A stretch of DNA of 14,157 bases from Ignavibacteriota bacterium (GCA_003135995.1 PNBM01000115.1:1-14157), one strand, 5' to 3'. Positions 7,290-13,939 are shown, counted from the stretch's first letter. Notes: generated by a model from the letters alone, not told the origin. A program made the numbers and translations.

Positions 7290-9323
7290 TTAAAAAGTAT
7301 TCCCTATTCCAAACTGAACAGTTAATTTGTTTTTGAAAATCACGCTGAAAGAATTATTGAAAAGCCATTTATCAGTATACGGATCCGGAGCATAATCATA
7401 AAATTTAAAACCGACGTCAAACCTTATCGGACCGACGATTGTATAATATCGAACACCTGCACCTATAGCAATGGCAATATCATCGAATTTGAATTGTTTC
7501 GGGGTTTCCCACAGATTTCCGAAATCAAGGAATGTTACGAAACCAAGGTCCTTGAAATATCCTTTTGTATCCATAAAAGGTTTTGTTCTGTGTTCAAAGT
7601 TGCTCTCGATAATAAAATTACCCCCGTTTTCTGCGTTAGGAAATGTACCTAATCTCCTTGAACCCCAGCCCCTTACACTTGTGCTTCCGCCCGCAATAAA
7701 ACGGGATTCAAGCGGTACAATGCTGGATTCCACTTCTTTCTGCTGTCCATCGACTGTTAATCTTAACCTGTTATCCCCGTATTCGAAAATTGTACCGACA
7801 AGAAATTTATAAGCGAGAACCGATGACTGATGGTCATCCGAAATATTGATAAAAAATTTATTTAAGGATGATAATTTCACGTAGCTGAACGTTGAAATAT
7901 CAAAAAATTTCTTGATGATATTACCGAGCAATCCGCTGTGTTCAATTAAAAATGACTGGTAAAATCCTTTTGTAGGAAAAGCAAAATTATTTGTATTATT
8001 ATGTATTACAGAAAAACCCAGTACGGATGAAAAAATATTAAAAGATGAATTGGCAGGTAATGTATCGAGAAGCTCTGCAATGTAATCTTTCGATTTAAGT
8101 ATAAATTGTTGATTTGAAATTCTCCAGTCAAGAACCAGGTTATTTACGTAAGTATGCTTAGGAAGTTCATAATTGAAGCTGAACTGGTCTTTAACTTCCG
8201 AAATGTAATAAATATAATCCGAATAAAACTGACCGCTTAAATTCATTTCACCTGTAATTTTATTATTGCTGAAAATAGCAGGCTGGTATATTTGTGTGCT
8301 CAGTTCAAAACCGTACTGGTCCGTGGAATGAGCGAGTATACGGGCTCTCGTAGTTTCGGTTCTTCCGCCGCCGAAAAAATATCTGTCCGTAAATGATAAA
8401 CCGGTTCCTGCGTAAAATTCATTTTGAATATCGTAACCGAGCAATTCGGGTTGTAATTCGTATTTATTTCTGACCGATGCGACAATTTTGAGATTAATGA
8501 TGTTTTTCACCGTATCTATATTATCGATTTGTATTCTCGCATTTTCAAGTATTGCGATTTTTGTTAACCTGTTTTCGCTTTCTATTAAAACATCTTTGCT
8601 GTAAATATCATGCTCGTTATATTCAAGTTCTTTTAATAAAACGTCATCGGAAATTTTATAAATATCTTTTTGTAAAACAACCTTCGTTTTACCGAACCTG
8701 TAATTATCTCCTGTAATGAAATTTAAGACAAGGTTAAATTGATGTGTCCTGCGGATATTTTGTGATTCAATTTTAATTATTTCCGGAGGATTAGCGACTG
8801 CATTGGCATATCCGTTATTTACAAGAATATTTGCAACTCTGATATTTTCCTGGCTCAATTTATTTTTATTATAAATTTGACCTGTATCTATTAAAGGTTC
8901 GTTATCTTTGAATATTTTTCTCCATACTTCCTGTGTAATATTTTCCAAACCTGTGTATGCAATATTCCTGATTCGGAAAGGCTCCCTTTCGTGAATAATG
9001 AAATTTGCAGTTAAAGTTGATTTTTTTTCATCCGCAATGGTTGTTGTATCCACGAAAGCATCTATATACCCATTATCAAAATAAAATTTTTCAATTCTCT
9101 GTATATCGACAGCAAATTCATCTCTGTCAAAATATTTCAGCTTCGGAGTTTTAATTAAATCCTCGATATCATTTTTACTGAAAGTCCGGGTTTCACTGAA
9201 ATTTATATTTACATCATCAAGTTTGTAAATTTTGTTTTCCGGATTTTCCACATTTTGTGCGACCGATAAATGTGACAGAAAAATTGTAAAAATAAATATA
9301 AATATGTATAAAATTTTCCTCAA
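7290..9323 (-). CDS. BamA/TamA-family outer-membrane assembly protein
   Basis: A 677-residue Omp85-superfamily protein. Residues 1-22 are a signal peptide (Arg-Lys, hydrophobic core, cleavage after SVA). The periplasmic part to about residue 285 looks like roughly three POTRA domains, for example 'FRIRNIAYTGLENITQEVWRK' (split here by function, two strands around a helix) and YRFGKTKVVLQ. The barrel follows, with the Omp85 loop-6 motif VRGWG at 550-554 (usual form VRGF/Y), preceded by FIAGGSTS, then FLDFGNLW and GVRYYTIVGPIRFDVGFKF near the end, and a C-terminal Phe that fits the beta-signal. It inserts or translocates proteins at the outer membrane. Three POTRAs and this size resemble TamA more than five-POTRA BamA, but I cannot separate them. 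The start is TTG at 9323: the in-frame stop near 9359 leaves no ATG, and the sequence from here is a perfect signal peptide. A terminator hairpin lies 9-42 bases upstream of it. holB follows after 3 bases. Confidence 0.9.
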   Translation of the reverse strand: MRKILYIFIFIFTIFLSHLSVAQNVENPENKIYKLDDVNINFSETRTFSKNDIEDLIKTPKLKYFDRDEFAVDIQRIEKFYFDNGYIDAFVDTTTIADEKKSTLTANFIIHEREPFRIRNIAYTGLENITQEVWRKIFKDNEPLIDTGQIYNKNKLSQENIRVANILVNNGYANAVANPPEIIKIESQNIRRTHQFNLVLNFITGDNYRFGKTKVVLQKDIYKISDDVLLKELEYNEHDIYSKDVLIESENRLTKIAILENARIQIDNIDTVKNIINLKIVASVRNKYELQPELLGYDIQNEFYAGTGLSFTDRYFFGGGRTETTRARILAHSTDQYGFELSTQIYQPAIFSNNKITGEMNLSGQFYSDYIYYISEVKDQFSFNYELPKHTYVNNLVLDWRISNQQFILKSKDYIAELLDTLPANSSFNIFSSVLGFSVIHNNTNNFAFPTKGFYQSFLIEHSGLLGNIIKKFFDISTFSYVKLSSLNKFFINISDDHQSSVLAYKFLVGTIFEYGDNRLRLTVDGQQKEVESSIVPLESRFIAGGSTSVRGWGSRRLGTFPNAENGGNFIIESNFEHRTKPFMDTKGYFKDLGFVTFLDFGNLWETPKQFKFDDIAIAIGAGVRYYTIVGPIRFDVGFKFYDYAPDPYTDKWLFNNSFSVIFKNKLTVQFGIGNTF

Positions 9324-9331
9324 TAATGAAT

Positions 9332-9365
9332 AAAAAAACCCAATAAAACCGAATGTCTATTGGGC
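9332..9365 (-). terminator. intrinsic terminator after the DUF2795 gene
   Basis: On the - strand CCCAATA and TATTGGG (arms at 9358-9364 and 9339-9345) form a 7-base perfect stem, extendable inward by a G-U and an A-U pair and outward by G-U/A-U pairs, followed at once by seven T. This is a textbook factor-independent terminator for the DUF2795 transcript. It ends 9 bases before the TTG of the outer-membrane protein gene, so that gene either relies on read-through or has a promoter inside the DUF2795 end. Confidence 0.75.
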
Positions 9366-9389
9366 TTATTAATTTATTTGAAATTCAAT

Positions 9390-9617
9390 TTAAAAGTCTT
9401 TACTTTCTTCGTCATAGAAGAAGTCTTCATCGGTCGGATAATCCAGCCAGATTTCTTCTAAACTTTCGTAAGGCTCTTCAGAATCTTCAAGTTCCATCAG
9501 GTTATCAACAACTTCTTTTGGTGCTCCTGTACGGGTAGCGTAATCGATAAGTTCCGCTTTATTCGCCGGCCAGGGAGCATCATCAAGATACGATGCTAAT
9601 TCTAAAGTCCAAACCAT
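9390..9617 (-). CDS. small acidic DUF2795-family protein
   Basis: A 75-residue cytosolic protein fitting DUF2795: residues about 15-55 read WPANKAELIDYATRTGAP, then E-V-x-D-N-L-M-E-L, then EEPYESLEEIW, the usual order of this family. The C-terminal 20 residues are very acidic (DYPTDEDFFYDEESKDF). No function is established for the family; the N-terminal helix pair with the 'A-x-x-x-GAP' turn is reminiscent of small DNA-mimic or adaptor proteins, which is only speculation. The ATG is preceded by GGAGGA nine bases upstream, the strongest Shine-Dalgarno site in the window and unlike the neighbours, so this gene may be highly expressed. It has its own likely promoter with an inverted repeat at the start site and its own terminator, so it appears to be a monocistronic unit. 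Confidence 0.8.
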   Translation of the reverse strand: MVWTLELASYLDDAPWPANKAELIDYATRTGAPKEVVDNLMELEDSEEPYESLEEIWLDYPTDEDFFYDEESKDF

Positions 9618-9622
9618 TTAAA

Positions 9623-9632
9623 AATTCCTCCG
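9623..9632 (-). promoter_or_regulatory. strong Shine-Dalgarno site of the DUF2795 gene
   Basis: On the - strand ACGGAGGAAT stands upstream of the ATG at 9617, with nine bases between GGAGG and ATG. Most other genes here have no such site. Confidence 0.75.
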
Positions 9633-9682
9633 TCTATTTAAAATTTATTAATTATTGATAAATTATTCTTCTAATTATATTT

Positions 9683-9714
9683 ATAATGCCCGTCGCATTA
9701 TCTTATACATTATA
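9683..9714 (-). promoter_or_regulatory. candidate promoter and operator of the DUF2795 gene
   Basis: On the - strand a perfect -10 hexamer TATAAT lies at 9714-9709. About eight bases downstream, at the expected start of transcription, is a perfect inverted repeat ATAATGC-N5-GCATTAT (9683-9701 on either strand). No good -35 box is visible 17 bases upstream (GAACTT at best). The inverted repeat could be an operator or a 5' hairpin in the leader RNA. The region 9618-9750 holds no gene. Confidence 0.45.
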
Positions 9715-9750
9715 CAACTCAAATCGAAAATAAGTTCTGTTTATATTCAA

Positions 9751-10788
9751 TCACTCAAAATCATGCTCAAAATATTCGGTGTTCCTGCTGTATCCATTGT
9801 TGAACTTGCTGGTTTTTAAATTGGATTTGATTTTTGCATCTAATTGTTTTTCGAATACTTTAGCGGCATTATAGCCGTAATGTTTACAAAGATAATTCAA
9901 TGCAATAACTTCCGCTATGACGGTTATATTTTTTCCGGGAAAAATGGGCAGGTTAATAATCTCAAGTTCCACCCCGAGAATGTTAGTTGTATTTGAATCT
10001 AAACCTGTTCTGTCATAAGATTTATTCCTGTCCCAGTCTTCAAGTTCTACAATAACTTCAACTCTCTTCTGGTATCTTATCGAGCGGATTCCGAATATTT
10101 GTTTTATGTCAATAATACCCAGACCTCTTATCTCCATAAAATGTTTTACAAGTGATGTTCCGGAACCCATCAGTACACTTTCTACTTTTTTTGAAATCAG
10201 GACAATATCATCCGCAACAAGCCTGTGTCCTCTTTCAACAAGGTCAAGAGCAATTTCACTTTTGCCTATTCCGGATTTACCGCAAAAAAGAAGCCCTACA
10301 CCATATACATCAACAAAAGAACCGTGAATCACGACCTGTTCTGCAAACTGGTCATCAAGAAAATCTCCTATATAATTAACAAACATAGTCGTCAGAAAAG
10401 GAGTGCAAAAAACGGAAATATTTTTTTCATCCGCTAATTTCAATAATTCCGCAGGGGGCTTATTGCTGTTTGTAACTATTATACACGGAACTTCGAAGGA
10501 AAAAAATCTTTTTAATGTAGTTATCCTATCCTTTTTGTTCAGATATTTCAGATAATTCAATTCCGTATTACCGAATATCTGTACACGCGTATGTGTAAAA
10601 AGATCAACATAGCCTGCAAGTGCTAAACCCGGGCGGTGAAGATTTTTCTCGGTTATGACTTTTTTGGGGTCAATTTTCTTATTAGATATTTTCTGGAGTT
10701 TAAAACGGCTCTTACATTGATTATAAAAAAAATCAACTGTAATAAACTCTTTTTTGAACTCCTTTATGTCTTTGAATCTGTCTCCCAA
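9751..10788 (-). CDS. hprK: HPr kinase/phosphorylase
   Basis: A 345-residue HprK. It phosphorylates and dephosphorylates HPr on the regulatory serine, linking carbon status to gene control. The N-terminal domain has LHRPGLALAGYVDLF (50-64), a family hallmark. In the kinase domain are His155 (VIHGSFVD), the P-loop GKSGIGKS at 170-177 followed by Glu178, the Asp193-Asp194 pair (VADD), the signature EIRGLGIIDI at 219-228, and a PIFPGKN loop near 281-287 where the common form is PV-x-PGRN. All key catalytic residues are present. The start is TTG at 10788, one base after the HPF stop codon; there is no ATG before the conserved domain, so translation is probably coupled to hpf. A short non-conserved tail (about 325-345) ends the protein. 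The HPr substrate is not in this window, and no PTS gene is seen. Pairing with HPF recalls the proteobacterial rpoN-hpf-ptsN-hprK cluster. Confidence 0.95.
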   Translation of the reverse strand: MGDRFKDIKEFKKEFITVDFFYNQCKSRFKLQKISNKKIDPKKVITEKNLHRPGLALAGYVDLFTHTRVQIFGNTELNYLKYLNKKDRITTLKRFFSFEVPCIIVTNSNKPPAELLKLADEKNISVFCTPFLTTMFVNYIGDFLDDQFAEQVVIHGSFVDVYGVGLLFCGKSGIGKSEIALDLVERGHRLVADDIVLISKKVESVLMGSGTSLVKHFMEIRGLGIIDIKQIFGIRSIRYQKRVEVIVELEDWDRNKSYDRTGLDSNTTNILGVELEIINLPIFPGKNITVIAEVIALNYLCKHYGYNAAKVFEKQLDAKIKSNLKTSKFNNGYSRNTEYFEHDFE

Positions 10789-10789
10789 C

Positions 10790-11122
10790 CTATGTCTCTA
10801 TTGATTTAAATTCGGCTTTTAGTTTCTTCTGTGTTTTATTTTTATCTTTGTATTTGTGTAATTGAGTTTCAATTTTTATAACTGCGCTGTCTATTGCTTT
10901 CTCGAAATCCAAACCGGCTTCTTTTGCAGTTAATTTTTTATCACTAAGTTTAATCAACAATTCGCAGTGTTTAGTATCCGCAGGCGGTTTATCATATGAC
11001 AGTATTACATCAGCGTATAATATGTTCTCATTGTATTTACCCAGTTCGGATATTCTCGTGTTAGCAAACTCCTGCAGAGAATCTTTTGCCTTAAAATGTC
11101 TGGCAGTTATATTTATCTTCAT
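10790..11122 (-). CDS. hpf: ribosome hibernation promoting factor, short form
   Basis: A 110-residue HPF/RaiA (sigma-54 modulation) family protein. It begins MKINITARHFKAKDSLQEFA, the normal family start, with the helix ISELGKYNENI, then strands around 'YADVILSYDKPP' and 'CELLIKLSDKKLTAKEAG', and the final helix DFEKAIDSAVIKIETQLHKYKDK followed by a basic tail. It binds the 30S subunit decoding region in stationary phase. It is the short form, without the dimerising C-terminal domain of long HPF. I chose ATG 11122 because the family domain begins there; the reading frame is open to 11209, but the extra 29 residues are hydrophobic and have no homology pattern. No Shine-Dalgarno site is visible. 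A candidate promoter with an overlapping inverted repeat lies 52-87 bases upstream. hprK follows after one base. Confidence 0.9.
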   Translation of the reverse strand: MKINITARHFKAKDSLQEFANTRISELGKYNENILYADVILSYDKPPADTKHCELLIKLSDKKLTAKEAGLDFEKAIDSAVIKIETQLHKYKDKNKTQKKLKAEFKSIET

Positions 11123-11173
11123 ATTAGCAATTTTTAAAATTAGTAATGAGATGAATTTAAGTGAAAGAACGTT

Positions 11174-11209
11174 TTTTGCGAATATGCAAAACAATCTTAA
11201 TAAATGCAA
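11174..11209 (-). promoter_or_regulatory. candidate hpf promoter with overlapping inverted repeat
   Basis: On the - strand TTGCAT (11209-11204) and CATATT (11186-11181) are separated by exactly 17 bases, a fair sigma-70-like pair. The -10 element lies inside a perfect inverted repeat TTTTGC-N6-GCAAAA (11174-11191). Such overlap is typical of a repressor site; the match to consensus is only moderate, so this is a candidate. Confidence 0.35.
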
Positions 11210-11433
11210 TTAAAAAATTATTAAAAAGTTTTTTTACTTTTTGGGTTGATTTATATCCGCCCTTAAATTTAATACGCTTTTTAACTAAAAAAGTTCACCC
11301 TCCCTGTACTAAATTGACACAAAATATATTTTATTCTATTGATTTGCTATTCAAATAAAATTAAATTCCGAATAAACTTTTTTTCGTTCCGGACGGTGAT
11401 TTTTTATTATCAAATGTTATCCAAAACTGTAAA

Positions 11434-11454
11434 ACGTGAAAGGTGAAACGTGAA
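11434..11454. repeat. heptamer tandem repeat A(C/G)GTGAA, three copies
   Basis: ACGTGAA, AGGTGAA and ACGTGAA follow each other without gaps. The units differ at one base. It stands 14 bases to the left of the G/C double hairpin and is compositionally unlike the AT-rich background. Together with the TTTAACA array at the left edge it gives two different 7-base arrays in intergenic DNA. Confidence 0.6.
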
Positions 11455-11468
11455 AAAAGTTGTTCTTT

Positions 11469-11511
11469 CCCCCCTTTGAAGGGGGCAAGGGGGGATGTAT
11501 CCCTGCCCTTG
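11469..11511. repeat. G/C-homopolymer double hairpin element
   Basis: A six-C run (11469-11474), TTTGAA, a five-G run (11481-11485), CAA, then a six-G run (11489-11494). Two stems can form. The first pairs 11469-11474 with 11481-11485 around TTTGA(A). The second pairs CAAGGG and GGGA (11486-11495) with TCCC (11500-11503) and CCCTTG (11506-11511), a ten-base-pair stem with loop TGTA and one 2-base bulge. The C run could instead pair with the second G run, giving an alternative fold. No T tract follows and both neighbours point away, so it is not a terminator. It looks like a dispersed intergenic element. Confidence 0.55.
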
Positions 11512-11590
11512 GTTGTTTTAGCCTCTCTTTGGCCTCATAGCAACAAAAAAACTTATCATCCCGGATTTTGCGTTCTCGTAAGTAATAAAT

Positions 11591-11620
11591 AAATCTGTGC
11601 AAATCTGTCCAAATCTATTA
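11591..11620. repeat. decamer repeat AAATCTGTGC-like, three copies
   Basis: Three 10-base units in strict phase: AAATCTGTGC, AAATCTGTCC and AAATCTATTA; a fourth, very degenerate unit (CATCCGTGTT) may follow to 11630. The third unit shares only its first six bases with the others. Located in the same gene-free stretch as the heptamers and double hairpin. Confidence 0.5.
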
Positions 11621-11704
11621 CATCCGTGTTCTATAATTTTACTTTAACAAAAGGAAATTTCGCATTTGATTTGACCTTTTACTTCTCATAAATCAGTTTT
11701 ATTT

Positions 11705-12232
11705 TTGTTTATTAATTTATATGCGGTGGGTAAAAAAGTTTATTTCTCGATTTTAATTTTCATTATCATCTGGAATGGTATGATTTTTGCTGCTCCTTTG
11801 CTGATTGATAAGGGTGGAATTTTTACGTATTCTTCGGAATTCATATACGGACTTTTTTCCAGAACCTGCCACCAGATTGACAGCAGGTCGTTTCATATTG
11901 CGGGCTTTAAACTGGCTGTCTGTTCAAGATGTGTCTCGGTATATCTTTCTTTTTTCATAGGATGCCTCGTCTATCCGATGATAAAAAAACTTGACAATAA
12001 AATTTTACCTTCCCTTTGGTTTCTTATGATTCCGTTTGCTTTGCTTATGCTCGATGTAGGTCTTGATTTGCTGGATATATTGGAAAATACATTTATTTCA
12101 AGAAGCATAACCGGCGGATTAATGGGTTTTGTATTGCCTTTTTATCTGATACCGGGATTTGTAAACTTTTTAAGTGAGGTCAGAGATTTTTTCAGTCAGA
12201 AAAAAGAATTAAACATTAAGAAAAAATTATGA
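11705..12232 (+). CDS. DUF2085-family small membrane protein
   Basis: A 175-residue membrane protein fitting DUF2085. Helices run about 13-33, 78-93, 103-122 and 137-157. The family core is clear: CHQIDSRSF (55-63), then AVCSRC (71-76) directly before the second helix, then an LDVGLD segment (116-121) and RSITGGLMG (133-141). Cys55, His56, Cys73 and Cys76 could bind a metal or form redox pairs; no function is established. TTG at 11705 is the first start after the in-frame stop at 11672, but GTG at 11726 (giving MGKKVYFS) is a serious alternative, better placed before the first helix; a TAnnTTTG-like box at 11700-11707 overlaps the TTG. The stop overlaps the next gene's start (ATGA), so the two are translationally coupled. 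Confidence 0.82.
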   Translation: MFINLYAVGKKVYFSILIFIIIWNGMIFAAPLLIDKGGIFTYSSEFIYGLFSRTCHQIDSRSFHIAGFKLAVCSRCVSVYLSFFIGCLVYPMIKKLDNKILPSLWFLMIPFALLMLDVGLDLLDILENTFISRSITGGLMGFVLPFYLIPGFVNFLSEVRDFFSQKKELNIKKKL

Positions 12233-12732
12233 ATAAACATCCGAATAGAATGCTGCCTGTAATATGGGGAACGTTTTTCATGACGTTTCTCTCCGTTATG
12301 CCGTTGATAAGCTTTATCAATGTTTTTTTCTGTTCGGGAATAATACTGGGCGGCGCGGCAGGTGTGATGTTTTATAACAAGCAACTGAAAGAAACTGATC
12401 TGGAATTAAAATATAATGACGGAGCAATGATAGGGCTATTATGCGGAATTCTCTCTTCTATATTGGTTACGGGAATTAATACTCTGATGCTTGCGATGTC
12501 GAAGGAAAACCCTATGATTGAGTTTTCTAAAATATTCAGTGACCTCAATTTGCAGTTGCCTGCGGAAGTCGAAACCCAGTTCAATAAATTCACTGATGAA
12601 TTCAGCAAATACGGGTTTTCACCGACTATTGCTCTTTTTTCTTTAATAATGAACATTATTATTTATCCTTTATTCGGCTCGATAGGCGCTATAATTTCGG
12701 TTGCTATTCTGAAAAAAAGGCGGAATTTATGA
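12229..12732 (+). CDS. uncharacterised four-helix membrane protein
   Basis: I do not recognise this 167-residue protein. It has hydrophobic helices at about 10-33, 33-50, 66-90 and 133-162. The second is glycine/alanine rich (GIILGGAAGVMFY) and the fourth ends FGSIGAIISVAI before a basic tail KKRRNL, so the C-terminus is probably cytoplasmic. Between helices three and four is a polar, extracytoplasmic-looking loop (91-130) with helical, acidic character. Its start codon overlaps the DUF2085 stop as ATGA, so it is made together with that protein and may be its partner. The shape, with small-residue packing motifs, resembles DUF4199-like or TM-pair accessory proteins, but nothing supports a firm name. 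A 112-base AT-rich gap without a convincing terminator follows. Confidence 0.75.
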   Translation: MNKHPNRMLPVIWGTFFMTFLSVMPLISFINVFFCSGIILGGAAGVMFYNKQLKETDLELKYNDGAMIGLLCGILSSILVTGINTLMLAMSKENPMIEFSKIFSDLNLQLPAEVETQFNKFTDEFSKYGFSPTIALFSLIMNIIIYPLFGSIGAIISVAILKKRRNL

Positions 12733-12844
12733 ATTTAGGTATATGTTTAATAAACTGATTATAATTAAATATTTTTTTTATTTATTGATTTGAATGTTCT
12801 TATATTATAAACTATTTTTAAAATTATTTTAATAATGAAAATAT

Positions 12845-13939
12845 ATGTTTGAATATTCGGGTGCTATACATATACATTCGAAATTTTCGGATGGTACGGG
12901 AACCGTCGAAGAAATTGCAAAGTTCGCGAATGAAACCGGGTTGGATTTTATTATTCTAACAGACCATAATACTTTACTTGCAAGAGATGAAGGAATGGAA
13001 AAATGGTTTGATAATACAATGGTCATAGTCGGCTATGAGGTGAACGATACAAACAATAAAAATCATTATCTCGTCCTGAGATTGGAGGAATTGATTGGAA
13101 CGTTCAGAGTTTTATATAATGGTGAGCTCGGAAATAATCTGTCCGCAAAAGAATATGTAAAAGAAATTAAGAATAAGGGGGGTGTCGGATTCATTGCACA
13201 CCCGTTCGAAAAAAGAAATAATTTTCCGGAACATCCTGCCTATCCATGGACAGCGTGGGATAGTGACGAATTCGACGGCGTAGAAATATGGAATCACATG
13301 AGCGAATGGGTCGAGGGACTTACAGATAAAAATAAAATGCAGAGATTTCTTCATCCTTTAAAATCAATTATCGCTCCGGAAAAGAGAATGATGAAAAAAT
13401 GGGATGATATGAATGATAAAAGAAAAGTAGTTGCAATAGGGAGTATAGATGCGCATGCACATAAACAAAATGTTCTCGGATTTTATAACATTGAAATTTT
13501 TCCTTACAAAGTGTTATTTAAATCTATACGAACTCACGTATTAATCCAAAACGAAATTCAAAAAGGTAATGTTGAAAAATTTCCGGAATACAAAAAAGAA
13601 ATTATCGAAGCATTAAGGAAAGGAAACTCATTTATCGTGAATCATTATCACGGTGATGGCTACGGATTCAGGTTTTTCGCCGAATACGACGGAAAAAATT
13701 ATGATTGCGGCGATGAAATATTTTTCGATACAAAATCGGATAAAAAAATAGTCTTTCATTCTTTCGTTCCGAAAGAAGCTACAATAAAATTAATTAAAAA
13801 CGGAAAATGCCTCGATACTTATAACGGACCCGGATGCGTATGGGATAGCAATGAAATGGGAAATTACAGAGTCGAATGCTGGCTGGGCGATAAAGGCTGG
13901 ATATTTTCAAATCATATAAGGGTTTCAAAAAAGAAATAA
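12845..13939 (+). CDS. PHP-domain metal-dependent phosphoesterase (CehA/McbA-like)
   Basis: A 364-residue protein whose residues 1-215 are a PHP domain. All expected metal ligands are visible: HIH at 9-11 (His9, His11), Asp16 in FSDG, Asp40-His41 (LTDHNTL), Glu65 (GYEV), His119 (FIAHPFE), and Asp202-x-His204 (GSIDAHAH). Glu147 (GVEIWN) is the conserved acidic residue before the last motif. PHP enzymes hydrolyse phosphoesters with two or three metal ions; the substrate here is not predictable. The C-terminal part (about 295-364) looks like a beta-sandwich ending WIFSNHIRVS, as in CehA/McbA-like hydrolases rather than histidinol phosphatase or PolX. No signal peptide, so cytosolic. ATG 12845 is chosen because the PHP domain begins within nine residues; no ribosome site is seen. 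It stands alone between the membrane pair and purF, probably with its own promoter in 12733-12844. Confidence 0.88.
   Translation: MFEYSGAIHIHSKFSDGTGTVEEIAKFANETGLDFIILTDHNTLLARDEGMEKWFDNTMVIVGYEVNDTNNKNHYLVLRLEELIGTFRVLYNGELGNNLSAKEYVKEIKNKGGVGFIAHPFEKRNNFPEHPAYPWTAWDSDEFDGVEIWNHMSEWVEGLTDKNKMQRFLHPLKSIIAPEKRMMKKWDDMNDKRKVVAIGSIDAHAHKQNVLGFYNIEIFPYKVLFKSIRTHVLIQNEIQKGNVEKFPEYKKEIIEALRKGNSFIVNHYHGDGYGFRFFAEYDGKNYDCGDEIFFDTKSDKKIVFHSFVPKEATIKLIKNGKCLDTYNGPGCVWDSNEMGNYRVECWLGDKGWIFSNHIRVSKKK

Larger units (their letters stand above)
11210..11704. other. gene-free stretch between hpf and the DUF2085 gene
   Basis: About 500 bases without a credible gene, between divergent transcription units. 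The left 200 bases are AT-rich and featureless apart from TTGACA at 11314 with TATTGA 17 bases on. From 11434 there follow a heptamer array, a G/C-homopolymer double hairpin and a decamer array, described separately. A 61-codon frame on the - strand (11417-11602) translates these elements and has no protein-like character. As the flanking genes diverge, none of the hairpins can be their terminators. Confidence 0.7.

Noticed and set aside
7471..7812. 113-codon + strand frame inside the Omp85-family gene
   Set aside because: It is antisense to the conserved barrel region, including VRGWG, and has no recognisable pattern.
10106..10437. Three overlapping + strand frames inside hprK
   Set aside because: They are antisense to the P-loop region of hprK.
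11123..11209. N-terminal extension of HPF to 11209
   Set aside because: The family domain begins at the ATG at 11122; the 29 extra residues are hydrophobic, lack conservation features and cross the promoter candidate.
11469..11511. G/C hairpins as a bidirectional terminator
   Set aside because: Both flanking genes are transcribed away from the site, and no T tract follows.
11417..11602. A 61-codon - strand frame with a low-complexity PPLPP stretch
   Set aside because: It is only the translation of the heptamer array, the C/G hairpin and flanks, with no ribosome site or family pattern.
12733..12844. Promoter for the PHP gene (TTGATT at 12785 with TATAAA at 12806)
   Set aside because: Spacing is 15 bases and the surroundings are so AT-rich that the match is not informative; the gap is otherwise empty.
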